Source: Martinezella lusitana (GTDB taxonomy: Bacteria > Pseudomonadota > Alphaproteobacteria > Rhizobiales > Rhizobiaceae). Taken from it: a stretch of DNA of 64,000 nucleotides. Positions within the stretch are counted from its first letter, which is position 1. Each line of letters begins with the position of its first letter. A program made the position numbers and the translations under genes. The stretch lies in the NCBI RefSeq assembly GCF_014207095.1, contig NZ_JACHBG010000023.1:21408-85407 (forward strand), written 5' to 3'. The notes below the pieces were generated by a model. That model worked only from the letters and a program-made list of their open reading frames with translations, had not been told where the DNA came from and did no database searches. Positions 42,980-51,647 of the stretch are shown in pieces.

Positions 42980-44536
42980 TCAGAGCTCGATCGCCTCGAT
43001 GGCTTTCACCCAGCCATCCGATCCGTTGCTGTCGGCGGCAAAGGCCGCGATCACCCCATAGACGGCATCCGAGAACCCGCCGATGTTGAGCACGTCCTCT
43101 CGTGTCGACGCCTGTGTCGTGGCGTGGGGCTGGATATCGAGGCAAACCAGCTTTGCAGCCGGGTTGTGCCTCTTGATCCTTGCCCATTCCGTCAGCACAG
43201 CCGTCGGCTGGCCACTCTTGCGTGCATCCACCCAGGACTCGTTGTCCGAGATGAACACTAGGAGATCAACCTTAGCCTTATCGTTTGCGAGCCTCTTCAG
43301 CGGCGCGGAGCAGTTGGTTCCGCCGCCGCCGATTTTCGCCAGCTTGTCGGCATTGGTCATCACCGAATCCCGCTTATTGAGGCTGACGTGCACGACGTCA
43401 TTCTCGAACGGCAGGACCCGCGCCTTCGGGTTGCGCTGCAGGAAGGCCGCAGTCATTAGACCGGCGACATCGATGCAACGGACCGAAGACGTCGCGCCCT
43501 TCCGGTGACCGGTTACGGGCGAGCCCATCGAGCCGGATACGTCGGGGCATAGCACCACATTGCCCGTCAGCGACGGCACGTTGGCAATGGCGATATCCAT
43601 CGCATCCTGAAGCGCATCCTGCACGACATCCGGAACCAGACCATCGACCATCTTCCACGCCATCATCAGCTGATAGGGGAAGACCTTCGCCTTGCGGATT
43701 TCCTCGGGATCAGCAAGCCGCGCCGCCAGTGCCCCGGCAAACCCCTCGACCTCGAACACGCCGTTGCGTGCGAAGGTATTGAGGTTCTGTCGCACCATGT
43801 GCCAGCTGCCCTTGCGGGCAATCTCGACCCAATGCTCCCGCGTCAGCGGCAGCGAGGTCAGCATCTGGAACGGCACGTCCGGCACCGGGCCGGTCTGGTC
43901 GCGCCGAAACGCTTCTAGTGCCTTGACGAGTTCCGGCAGCGCCGCGTAGTCGTGCGGTTTGCCGATCGCCCAGGCATAGAGCGCCTTGCGCTCCTCCGTT
44001 GCCGGCTTCGGATGCACCATGCGGATGACGTCAGCAAGCGAAGGGTCGTTTCCGACCATCGCACGCAGGATCTGCTCGGTGTTCGCCCGTTCGAGCCACG
44101 CCTGCACCACCTTCTTTGGGCGCGTGCCGAGTGACTTCCGACCGGTAGCGCCAGAGCGCATGACCTGCACGAAGCCGCGCAGCATCTTGCCGCTCTTCAC
44201 CACCCGAGGAAATGCACGGGCGAAGGCATCGCTCTGAAGGCTGGAAAGCATGGCGAGCAGCGTCACAGGCATGTCCTTCATATGACCCTTTTCAGCGGCA
44301 TAGATAGCGACCTTGGCGAGGAATTCCGGCTCGACCTGAAGGGCGAGCGTCTTTACCGCGTCGAGTTGCTCGGCTCCATCCGCATAGAAGGTGCCGTTGA
44401 ACGTGCCGGTCACAGCATACTGAGCCAGCGCTTCGTGCGGCGTCAGCCGATAGGCCGGCGCAGCTTCATGATTTTTTGTGTCCGTTCCCGGAAGCAGTTT
44501 TCCGAGGTAGGTTTTGAAGATTGCCTTGTTGACCAT
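42980..44536 (-). CDS. rsr: Rsr, bacterial Ro60 orthologue (TROVE domain)
   Basis: A 518-residue protein from the ATG at 44536 with AGAGG upstream. The TROVE HEAT-repeat ring covers about residues 20-320. The C-terminal vWA domain follows, with the MIDAS motif DVSGS (332-336), T407 in GGGGTN and D431 in SDNES. Ro60 proteins bind misfolded RNA ends in the ring and Y RNA on its outer face. In bacteria they assist rRNA maturation and, with PNPase, RNA decay. Directly followed by the Y RNA array and rtcB, in the rsr-yrl-rtcB layout known from other bacteria. Confidence 0.93.
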   Translation of the reverse strand: MVNKAIFKTYLGKLLPGTDTKNHEAAPAYRLTPHEALAQYAVTGTFNGTFYADGAEQLDAVKTLALQVEPEFLAKVAIYAAEKGHMKDMPVTLLAMLSSLQSDAFARAFPRVVKSGKMLRGFVQVMRSGATGRKSLGTRPKKVVQAWLERANTEQILRAMVGNDPSLADVIRMVHPKPATEERKALYAWAIGKPHDYAALPELVKALEAFRRDQTGPVPDVPFQMLTSLPLTREHWVEIARKGSWHMVRQNLNTFARNGVFEVEGFAGALAARLADPEEIRKAKVFPYQLMMAWKMVDGLVPDVVQDALQDAMDIAIANVPSLTGNVVLCPDVSGSMGSPVTGHRKGATSSVRCIDVAGLMTAAFLQRNPKARVLPFENDVVHVSLNKRDSVMTNADKLAKIGGGGTNCSAPLKRLANDKAKVDLLVFISDNESWVDARKSGQPTAVLTEWARIKRHNPAAKLVCLDIQPHATTQASTREDVLNIGGFSDAVYGVIAAFAADSNGSDGWVKAIEAIEL

Positions 44537-44571
44537 GACAGCACCTCTTGTTTGGTTCGTGCCAGATACTT

Positions 44572-44587
44572 TTCAAGACGCGTGCCA
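44572..44587 (-). promoter_or_regulatory. Sigma54 promoter of the rsr-Y RNA-rtcB operon
   Basis: TGGCACGCGTCTTGAA fits the -24/-12 consensus TGGCACG-N4-TTGCA with one change at the -12 element. It lies about 36 bases upstream of the rsr ATG. A second TGGCACG lies nearer the gene but lacks a -12 half. The divergent rtcR gene encodes the matching sigma54 activator. Confidence 0.75.
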
Positions 44588-44748
44588 GTTTGAGCAAAAA
44601 GCCGGGAGATGTGCGAGAGTTTTTGGTCATCTATCTGTTTTTTAAAGGAGAAACTTTTCTACTTTATCGGAGGCGATCATGGTTTGCCAAAATTCCTATC
44701 CCGATGATATTATCGAATCTTATAGAGTTTTATTATTTTGGATAAGTC

Positions 44749-46407
44749 ATGAAGCGTCGCGTCGCCATCAGCATATTGGGAACCACCCTGGATGCAGGGA
44801 AATGGGAAAACCGCTGGAGCCGCTGGCGGCCCAATGTCGCGCTCTGCCAGCAGCCTGGCCTGTTTATCGACCGGTTGGAGCTGATCCACGACAATCGCTC
44901 GCAAGCACTTTGTCAGCGGATCGTCGGCGATATCGGAACGGTGGCGCCAGCGACGGAAGTGCGGAGCAACGTCATCAACTTTCGCGACCCCTGGGATTTT
45001 TCGGAGGTCTATACAACCCTCAGGGACTTTGCTCGCGGCTACAGCTTCGACCCGGAAACGGAAGACTATCTAGTCAACATCACGACCGGCACCCATGTGG
45101 CGCAGATCTGCTGGTTCTTGTTGACCGAAGCCCGCATCATTCCTGGTCAGCTGCTGCAACTTTCGCCGCCTCGCGACCGGGAGCCAGAACAGGACTTCGC
45201 TGGCACACATAGGATCATCGACCTCGACCTCTCGCGCTATGACGAGATCGCCAAGCGCTTCGCCTCCGAGCGCGAAGACGCCGCCTCCTTCCTAAAGTCG
45301 GGAATATCGACCCGCAACGCCGCCTTCAACAGGATGATCGACGAGATCGAGAGGGTGGTGATCCGCTCGACAGCTCCCGTCCTCTTGACGGGGTCGACCG
45401 GGGCGGGCAAATCGCAGCTCGCCCGCAGGATCTATGAGCTGAAGAAGAGCCAGCGCAAGATCAGTGGCCCGTTCATCGAGGTCAACTGCGCGACCCTGCG
45501 CGGCGACCAAGCGATGTCTACCCTGTTTGGTCATGTAAAGGGCGCGTTTACCGGTGCTGCAGGCGAGCGTGCTGGCTTGCTCAGATCCGCGGACAAGGGC
45601 GTGCTGTTCCTTGACGAAATTGGCGAACTCGGCCTTGACGAACAGGCCATGTGCCTGCGTGCGATTGAGGAAAAGAGGTTCCTGCCCGTGGGCGCTGACC
45701 GCGAGGTGTCTGCGGACTTTCAACTGCTTGCCGGCACCAATCGCGACCTCGGCGAGGATGTCCGCAAGGGAAGATTCCGCGAGGATCTCTATGCCCGGCT
45801 CAATCTCTGGACTTTCCAACTGCCAGCCCTGCGCGAGCGCAAGGAGGACATAGAACCCAATCTCGACTTCGAGCTCAGGCGCTATCTGGAACGTGAAGGT
45901 GAAAACATCACCTTCAACAAGGAAGCGCGCGAACGCTATCTTGCGTTCGCGACCGGTCCACAAGCCGTCTGGAGCGCCAACTTTCGCGACCTATCTGCCT
46001 CGGTGACGCGTATGGCGACACTCGCCCCGCATGGGCGCATCACGACTGACGTTGTTGACGATGAAGTCCGACGGCTGAACGCGTTTTGGCGCAGTTCGAG
46101 TGACCACGGTGGAGCGGATTTGATCATCGAGGAAGTGTTAGGCGCAGAAGCTGCGGCTCGTCTCGATCGCTTTGACGCGGTGCAGCTTGCGACTGTTCTC
46201 CATACCTGCCGCGAGCATGCGACGGCGAGCTCTGCTGGCAGAGCCTTGTTTGCAGTCTCGCGATTGGAGAAAAAGAGCAGCAATGATGCAGATCGTCTGG
46301 CGAAGTATCTCGCTCGCTTCGGTCTCAGATTTGAGGATTTCACTAACGGTGGCAATCGGAGGGTCGGCCGCGCTTCTCTCCAAAACACCGAAAGACGAGT
46401 TTCATAG
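44749..46407 (+). CDS. rtcR: RtcR, sigma54-dependent activator of RNA repair
   Basis: A 552-residue protein. Residues 1-180 are the RtcR sensor domain of CARF type (ISILGTTLDAGKWE at the start, VNITTGTHVAQI near 110). The AAA+ domain has Walker A GSTGAGKS (215-222), the sigma54-contact loop GAFTGA (265-270) and Walker B VLFLDE (285-290). A C-terminal helical region is the likely DNA-binding end. Known RtcR proteins respond to RNA ends from damage. It is divergent from rsr, sharing the 212-base gap with the sigma54 promoter. Confidence 0.93.
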   Translation: MKRRVAISILGTTLDAGKWENRWSRWRPNVALCQQPGLFIDRLELIHDNRSQALCQRIVGDIGTVAPATEVRSNVINFRDPWDFSEVYTTLRDFARGYSFDPETEDYLVNITTGTHVAQICWFLLTEARIIPGQLLQLSPPRDREPEQDFAGTHRIIDLDLSRYDEIAKRFASEREDAASFLKSGISTRNAAFNRMIDEIERVVIRSTAPVLLTGSTGAGKSQLARRIYELKKSQRKISGPFIEVNCATLRGDQAMSTLFGHVKGAFTGAAGERAGLLRSADKGVLFLDEIGELGLDEQAMCLRAIEEKRFLPVGADREVSADFQLLAGTNRDLGEDVRKGRFREDLYARLNLWTFQLPALRERKEDIEPNLDFELRRYLEREGENITFNKEARERYLAFATGPQAVWSANFRDLSASVTRMATLAPHGRITTDVVDDEVRRLNAFWRSSSDHGGADLIIEEVLGAEAAARLDRFDAVQLATVLHTCREHATASSAGRALFAVSRLEKKSSNDADRLAKYLARFGLRFEDFTNGGNRRVGRASLQNTERRVS

Positions 46408-46440
46408 GTCAGCCTAGTCTAAAACGTAATATTCTCGATG

Positions 46441-46502
46441 GCTTAGTAGGTTCATGGGCGTTTGAAACACCGGGTCGTCGGTTCAATCCCCTTCAGGAGC
46501 TT
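46441..46502 (+). repeat. tRNA-3'-end-like repeat, copy E
   Basis: It keeps a D-loop-like GGCTTAGTAGG just upstream, an anticodon-arm-like GGCG-TTTGAAA-CACC, a GGGTC variable loop, then TCGGTTCAATCCCCTTCAGG and AGC. The abiEii stop codon falls inside its last 10 bases, so the cassette junction is abrupt. Confidence 0.5.
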
Positions 46503-47394
46503 AACATCTGAAACAAACTCGGCCAAATGGCTGTTTCACAACCCAAACCGTTTCCGCATTTCCCGACCTTCGCCCATTCTTCGCCGGGCATCCGGTCGAT
46601 GAGTTCTTTCATCACCTTTGCAAAGGCGGCCTTAAGGGTTTCTTCGGTCAGAGCCTTGGCGAGATCTGTCGGAAGCAGCGGGCTCATGTCAGTGAAGAAG
46701 CCCGGATTGACGAGCTTCTGGAACATGCGCTGCTGCGCTTCTGCTCTGGAAATCGCTACCTCTCCTTTTCCAAGGTAGAGCAGAAAACACTCGACGGTCC
46801 TGGCCGAGTTCAGCCCCTCGAACACTCTGAGCGCGTAGTCAAGGTCGAACAAATCGCGGCCCTTGTTGCGTTGAAGCAAGGCACGCAGCTTGGTCGCCAG
46901 CATTTCTTCCCGAGAGAAGGTCGGGATTGCAGCCGTTCCGGTGAACCACGGATTTTCGACGCCAAACGGAATCTCGATGGGTGGATCGTAAGCTTCACCC
47001 TCGCGCGTGTTGATTTCGATCTTGAGTTTTATCGGACCCGGAGAAACTTTGTCTTCGGCTTCGACAGCGTATTTAAGTTTGGGCGCAACCGGGCTTGGTC
47101 GAAACGCGGCTTGCCCAGCCACGGATCGAGAACGTCCTGCAGATGTTCAAGTAACGGGCGGATAGGACCGGCAGTCGTCCTCACAAGGTCGATGTCTTCC
47201 GAATAGCGCAGCGGCTTGGGAAAGTGCAGCTTGTTGAGCGCAGTGCCGCCGCGGAAGCGCAGTTCGTCCCGCAGGAACGGATCGGAGAAGATGGCGACAA
47301 TCGCGCGGCTGATGATGAGATCCTGCTCAACTTGCCATTGACTTGCCCATGGCACCACACCATTCCAGGCGGTGATGTAGTCCTGCGGTATCAT
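46493..47394 (-). pseudogene. AbiEii-type nucleotidyltransferase toxin, frame-split
   Basis: The N-terminal part (47394 to about 47100) holds FRGGTALNKLH and the nucleotidyltransferase metal motif YSEDIDLV. The rest (about 47110 to 46493) continues in the -1 frame with KLKIEINTRE, FSREEMLATKLRALLQRNKGRDLFDLDYAL. Together they give a normal 300-residue AbiEii protein. AbiEii toxins are type IV nucleotidyltransferases, some modifying tRNA. The simplest cause is loss of one A in CAA(A)GC near 47094. A canonical -1 slippery heptamer, CCCAAAC, lies at 47078-47084, so some fusion product may still be made. Confidence 0.75.
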
Positions 47395-48215
47395 TCGTCG
47401 ATCTCCGGCGGCCGGCGAACGATCACACGCCAGTGTTCATCGCGTTCGGATGGCGGCGGCGACAAATCTGGATCTCCGGCCTGCTTGCGATCGAGTTCGA
47501 TCCATGGCAACTGTCCGCGTGGAGATAGCGCTTCAAACATCGCTTCCGCTGTCTGCGAGTGCCCCAGCCTCCCGAGCAGATGCCCGAGGCGTTGTGCGAC
47601 CGCTTTCTCGAAAGCACGGGACGAGGAGGCAAGCTTTTGGGGTTGCAACCGCTCGGCAAGTTCGGAAAGCACCGTAGCTATATTGTCCAGACCAGCCCCA
47701 GAATGCGGATAGCGAACCAGGTCGAGCGCTGTTAGTTCCGGCGAGGATAGCTTCATATATCCCGAAGGTGTCTTGCGGTCTTCGATTCCTGCCGATACCG
47801 CTCCCATATCCTTGCGGTATGAAAACACGATCCGCGTTCGCCCAGCCTCAATATCGGGCAGGAGTTTGTTCGTGACGACCTGAAATTCCATGGTCGCTTG
47901 GTGGGAGGCGCCATGGGCGGCCGCGGCCGTCAGCAATCCCACATAGTAGGGTCGTTTTTCGTGGCGCATCAGGGCGTCGATATACCACTCCGGAGGCGGC
48001 GCTCCCATGACGGCGTGCTGAGGCGGCACAACCACATAGAAACCGCGACGGGGCCGGATAAGATGGCCGCGTCGCTGCAAACGCTCGGCGGCGTCAAGAA
48101 ATGCTCCCCGGCTGATGCCGATCTCCTGCTGGGCTTCATCTGCAGAGAAAACTCCCCGGCCGATCGCAAGTAGACCAAAAGCATACGAAGATAGTGTTGA
48201 TCGTCCGATTTGCAT
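47391..48215 (-). CDS. AbiEi-type antitoxin/repressor
   Basis: A 274-residue protein; the second ATG at 48215 is preferred because AAGGAG lies five bases before it. An N-terminal winged helix (FSADEAQQEIGISRGAFLDA, LIRPRRGFYV) covers residues 20-65. The C-terminal half is the AbiEi toxin-neutralising domain. It overlaps abiEii by four bases (ATGA). Twin palindromes upstream are its expected binding sites. Confidence 0.88.
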   Translation of the reverse strand: MQIGRSTLSSYAFGLLAIGRGVFSADEAQQEIGISRGAFLDAAERLQRRGHLIRPRRGFYVVVPPQHAVMGAPPPEWYIDALMRHEKRPYYVGLLTAAAAHGASHQATMEFQVVTNKLLPDIEAGRTRIVFSYRKDMGAVSAGIEDRKTPSGYMKLSSPELTALDLVRYPHSGAGLDNIATVLSELAERLQPQKLASSSRAFEKAVAQRLGHLLGRLGHSQTAEAMFEALSPRGQLPWIELDRKQAGDPDLSPPPSERDEHWRVIVRRPPEIDE

Positions 48216-48227
48216 CATATCTCCTTA

Positions 48228-48244
48228 TCCGCTCTTAACGCGGA
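48228..48244. promoter_or_regulatory. AbiEi operator, proximal palindrome
   Basis: TCCGC-N7-GCGGA, followed by AAAAATC. It lies 10 bases upstream of the abiEi ribosome site region, so binding would block initiation. Confidence 0.6.
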
Positions 48245-48283
48245 AAAATCAATATGATGCCATTATCGAATCATTCTCGAAAA

Positions 48284-48300
48284 TCCGCCATTATTGCGGA
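48284..48300. promoter_or_regulatory. AbiEi operator, distal palindrome
   Basis: The same TCCGC-N7-GCGGA architecture, 56 bases centre to centre from the proximal site, again followed by AAAATTC and ATATGA. Paired inverted repeats are how AbiEi repressors are known to bind their promoter. Confidence 0.6.
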
Positions 48301-48486
48301 AAATTCGATATGACTCGTTGACGCTGTCGGTACCGCTATCAGCCGCCAGGTCAGATAATGACTGCTGTAATCAGTCTTGAACAAGCAAACCTATCAGTCC
48401 GTTCTTGGCTCCAGATCGGCGCTCCTGGAGCGCAAGTGATTGTCTCGCTGATAAAAATCAGCATGAATATATGCTCCTTGAACAAC

Positions 48487-48520
48487 AGGGTCGGCGGTCC
48501 GAATCCGTTCACATCATTAC
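48487..48520 (+). repeat. tRNA-3'-end-like repeat, copy F
   Basis: GGCGGTCCGAATCCGTTCAC followed by ATCATT; the stem GGCGG/CCGTT closes a 7-base TCCGAAT loop. It separates the AbiE cassette from the hydrolase cassette and shares its TTCACATCA tail with copy L. Confidence 0.5.
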
Positions 48521-48593
48521 CATTTTTGGCTGCGCCCACAGCTTAACGGAATGATTTCGAGCCCGCCGGTCTGCGGGATTAACCGTGCCCTCT

Positions 48594-49247
48594 TCATGGT
48601 GGCGGCGCCTTAGGCAGCGCTGCTGTCCATGTGCTGACGTGATTGATGACGGTGTTGACATCTTCGGCGACCGTGAAACCGGAGATGGCTTTTCTCGGCT
48701 GGAAGTCGTGATCTCCATCTTCGACCCATAGAATTTCGATCATGCTGGAGAGCTTGAAACCAGAGACCTCCTCTCGCGATCCGAACAGGTCGCGCGTTCC
48801 CTGGCAGATGAGGGTAGGCGTCTTCATTTCCTCAAGATGAGCGGTCCGCAAGCTCTGCGGCTTTCCGATCGGGTGGAACGGATAGCCGAAGCACAGCAGT
48901 CCGGAAATCTTGCCCGTATCGCGAAGCTCATCCGCGACCATGCTTGCCACGCGTCCGCCCATGGATTTTCCCGCGATGACAAGGGTTCCTGGCGCACCGA
49001 GTTCATCGATCACCGCTTTATATTCCTGCTTCAGAAGTTCGGCGCGTGGGGGCGGCGACCGTTTTCCGGTGGAACGTCGTGCTGCCATGTAATCGAACTC
49101 GAACCGGACGACCCGCAGGCCCTTATCGGCAAGTGCGGAAGACATGTTTTCCATCCATGTCGTATCCATTGCACCGCCGGCTCCATGGGCAAGGACGATC
49201 GTGATCTTGGCGTCTTCAGGGCCGGTAACGAGAAAGTCATGGGACAT
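48594..49247 (-). CDS. Alpha/beta hydrolase, KANL3/Tex30-like
   Basis: A 217-residue protein. VLAHGAGGAMDTTWM gives the oxyanion loop, AGKSMGGRVA the nucleophilic Ser, and the Asp and His follow in GTRDLFG and GDHDF. Small dienelactone-hydrolase-like enzymes of this group are widespread and poorly characterised. It stands alone between repeats F and G, so it may have moved as a single-gene cassette. Confidence 0.85.
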   Translation of the reverse strand: MSHDFLVTGPEDAKITIVLAHGAGGAMDTTWMENMSSALADKGLRVVRFEFDYMAARRSTGKRSPPPRAELLKQEYKAVIDELGAPGTLVIAGKSMGGRVASMVADELRDTGKISGLLCFGYPFHPIGKPQSLRTAHLEEMKTPTLICQGTRDLFGSREEVSGFKLSSMIEILWVEDGDHDFQPRKAISGFTVAEDVNTVINHVSTWTAALPKAPPP

Positions 49248-49390
49248 TCAGATTTTTCTCTTGGTTCGTGACGCCACTGTCATACCGATGCGGGAGCCGC
49301 TGTAAAAGAGCCGGTTGCGATCCACACAACAGCAGCAGGTACCGTCTTGTGCCCGGCGCCTCATGTAACAGCCATCTCCCGTACCCGAGT

Positions 49391-49424
49391 GGGCGGCGCA
49401 GGTTCAGATCCTTTCAAGAGCAGG
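49391..49424 (+). repeat. tRNA-3'-end-like repeat, copy G
   Basis: GCGCAGGTTCAGATCCTTTC followed by AAGAGCA, very close to copy D. It separates the hydrolase from the ParDE pair. Confidence 0.55.
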
Positions 49425-49535
49425 GGTTATTTGAAAGGTGGCGTCCTACTCTGTCGAGGGCGCATTGTTGCCGTGACGGGGAGTATATAAAGATCGCGCC
49501 TGGTCGAATCGCGTGCACGTTTTGCAATGATTGAT

Positions 49536-49563
49536 TTGACAAACTTTGCCAACATTGTGTAAC
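49536..49563 (+). promoter_or_regulatory. Candidate sigma70 promoter of parDE
   Basis: TTGACA at 49536 and TGTAAC at 49558 with a 16-base spacer. An ideal AGGAGG ribosome site (49575-49580) precedes the parD ATG. Confidence 0.5.
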
Positions 49564-49585
49564 CTACTCGCACTAGGAGGCTCGA

Positions 49586-49840
49586 ATGGCGACGATGAAT
49601 GTATCTCTTCCCGACCCGATGAAAGATTGGGTCGAGGCGCAAGCGAAGACTGGGCGATATTCGAATGCTAGTGATTATGTCCGCGACTTGATTCGCAGGG
49701 ACCAAGCTCGCAACGATAAGATTGCCGCCATGCAGCGTTTTGTTGATGACGGTCTCAAAAGCGGCGTTGGTAGTCGGTCGAAGAATGAACTCTTTGCTGT
49801 GGCCGTCGCGCGCGGAGAAACAATGCACGGCAACAGGTAA
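49586..49840 (+). CDS. parD: ParD-type antitoxin
   Basis: An 84-residue protein. MNVSLPDPMKDWVEAQ is the ribbon-helix-helix strand and helix. TGRYSNASDYVRDLIRRDQ is the ParD signature, binding DNA as a dimer. The C-terminal half should cover the toxin. It overlaps parE by one base. Confidence 0.92.
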   Translation: MATMNVSLPDPMKDWVEAQAKTGRYSNASDYVRDLIRRDQARNDKIAAMQRFVDDGLKSGVGSRSKNELFAVAVARGETMHGNR

Positions 49841-50133
49841 TGCGTTTTAGCCTTTCAGTTGAAGCGGAAGAGGACATCATTGCGATCGCCGGACAAGGTG
49901 TACGCATGTTCGGAACCGCCCAGGCTAGGCGTTACCATGATGACTTGTTCGCTATGCTTGATCTGATCGCTGCTAACCCGCGAATGGCTCGTGAGCGAGA
50001 AGAGATTTCGCCGCCGGTTAGAATTCATCCTTTCAAAGCCCATCTCATTGTCTATCGGATTGAGGAGGGCGGAGCAATTTTCGTGATCCGAATACGCCAT
50101 GGACATGAAGACTGGGTCGGCGATTCCGCTTAA
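49840..50133 (+). CDS. parE: ParE-type toxin
   Basis: A 97-residue RelE/ParE-superfamily toxin (LSVEAEEDIIAIAGQG, YRIEEGGAIFVIRIRHGHEDW). ParE members poison gyrase, while RelE members cut mRNA. The ParD partner favours the ParE class. TGATG-like overlap shows coupling with parD. Confidence 0.9.
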   Translation: MRFSLSVEAEEDIIAIAGQGVRMFGTAQARRYHDDLFAMLDLIAANPRMAREREEISPPVRIHPFKAHLIVYRIEEGGAIFVIRIRHGHEDWVGDSA

Positions 50134-50229
50134 GCCTCGCTAAACGGACGAATAAGCATCGTCGTGTCAGAGGCATTAAAGCGTGGCTTCTACTGACGTT
50201 GTCTAAATAGGCGTATCTTATGGATTTAA

Positions 50230-50253
50230 TTGCGCGGAGCGCAGTTCTAATCC
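50230..50253 (+). repeat. tRNA-3'-end-like repeat, copy H (left half, split by IS)
   Basis: GCGCGGAGCGCAGTTCTAAT followed by CC is the T-arm part. The missing tail (ACATCAAGAGCA) lies beyond the IS at 51648. Joining the two halves restores the family consensus. Confidence 0.5.
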
Positions 50254-50270
50254 CATATGTGGACGGCCCC

Positions 50271-50537
50271 CGACTCGCAAGATATTTGAGATAATTTGAT
50301 CTGATCGCTTGCATCCATATGTCCGGCCTGTTGTTGCGTTCGCAGATGAACGCTGGCCAAGATGGTTTCCGCAACACAGGTCCCAAACATCAAGGCGGCC
50401 TTGAAGGGCCAATGGGATTCCCGGTGTATCCTTTGTCCCGGATCGATCGATCACACCACCTGCTATTATCTTGCAAGTTGTAGTATCACCAACGCGTGGT
50501 GAAGATCATGACGTCTCGGATGCTTGCTTCCCCATCT
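50271..50537 (-). ncRNA. Possible bridge-RNA region of the IS1111 element
   Basis: This 267-base non-coding end lies downstream of the transposase gene, much longer than the roughly 60 bases on the other side. IS110-family elements encode a structured bridge RNA in a non-coding end; in the IS1111 group it is on this side. I have not folded it, so only the location is supported. Confidence 0.35.
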
Positions 50538-51575
50538 TCATGCGGCGCGTCCCGTCAAGGCCGGTCCTGATTGTGCGCTGTATGTCTCTCCCGAGATCAT
50601 GAGCTTCCAGGCTATGCGCGCCATCTTGTTAGCGAGTGCGACAGCTGCCAGTTTAGGCGGCTTGCGCTGGAGAAGTTCCGCTAACCACCGAGAAGCCTTA
50701 CCAGATCGCCGCGCGTAATGAATGACAGCCGTTGCTCCAGCCACCAAGACGGCCCGCAGAGCTTCATCGCCGGCCCGCGTGATACCACCGAGCCGCAGCT
50801 TGCCGCCGGTCGAGTGATCTTTTGGCGTCAACCCGATCCAGGCTGCGAACTGGCGGCCAGATTGGAACAGCTCCGGCGCCGGTGTCTTCATGATCAGAAG
50901 AGCCGAGCCGATTGGGCCAATGCCGGGAATGGTGCTGAGACGCATGCTGCGTTCGTTGTTACGTTGCCATGCCTTTACCTTGGTCTCAACGTCTGCAATC
51001 TTCCTTTCCAGTTCAGCGTATTCCTCGGCCTGGCTCATGAACAGTTCCTGTGCAAGCTCCGGCACAGTTCCATCGGCTTGTATCCTTTCAAGCAGCAGAG
51101 GGATATGTGCCAGCCCCTTGGCTGGGGAGACACCGAACTCATTAGCGTAGCCCCGGATAGCGTTGGCGAGTTGGGTGCGGTTGGCTATGAGGCGAGTACG
51201 GACGCTGATCAGCATGAGTGCCGCTTGTTCATCAACTGTCTTAACCGGAACAAACCGCATCGTTGGGCGGCTCATTGCCTCGCAGAGCCCTTGAGCATCG
51301 GCCGCGTCGTTCTTGTTCCGTTTGACGTAGGGCTTGGCAAGTTGTGGCGCGATCATTTTTACCTCATGCCAGAATGAGGCGAGCAGCCGTGCCCAATGAT
51401 GCGAACCACCACAGGCCTCGATCGCGACCAAAGTTGGCGGGCAGGTGGTGAAGAAGTCGATCATCTCCTTACGTCGCATTTTCTTACGCAAGACCGGCTT
51501 CTCCCCGGCATTCACGCCATGCAACTGAAAAACATGCTTTGACGTATCCATGCCGATGCGAATAATCTTGTCCAT
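50538..51575 (-). CDS. IS110-family DEDD transposase
   Basis: A 345-residue recombinase from the ATG at 51575. IRIGMDTSKHVFQLHGV gives the first acidic residue, AIEACGGSHHWAR the second, and RNKNDAADAQGLCEA the third cluster of the RuvC-like domain. The C-terminal domain has STIPGIGPIGSALL and the Ser region in HSTGGKLRLGGITRAG. It looks intact. Confidence 0.92.
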   Translation of the reverse strand: MDKIIRIGMDTSKHVFQLHGVNAGEKPVLRKKMRRKEMIDFFTTCPPTLVAIEACGGSHHWARLLASFWHEVKMIAPQLAKPYVKRNKNDAADAQGLCEAMSRPTMRFVPVKTVDEQAALMLISVRTRLIANRTQLANAIRGYANEFGVSPAKGLAHIPLLLERIQADGTVPELAQELFMSQAEEYAELERKIADVETKVKAWQRNNERSMRLSTIPGIGPIGSALLIMKTPAPELFQSGRQFAAWIGLTPKDHSTGGKLRLGGITRAGDEALRAVLVAGATAVIHYARRSGKASRWLAELLQRKPPKLAAVALANKMARIAWKLMISGETYSAQSGPALTGRAA

Positions 51576-51647
51576 GGGCGGCCCCTTCGATTGAGATCTT
51601 AACAGCTCATTCTGGCACATTTCGATGCCGTTCAGGGGCCGTCCACT

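Larger units (their letters stand above)
50259..51646. mobile_element. IS110-family (IS1111 group) insertion sequence
   Basis: The 12-bp sequence GTGGACGGCCCC at 50259 and its exact reverse complement at 51635-51646 bound a 1388-bp unit with one transposase gene. Short subterminal inverted repeats mark the IS1111 group within IS110. No target duplication is expected for this family. It interrupts copy H of the tRNA-like repeat. Confidence 0.75.
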
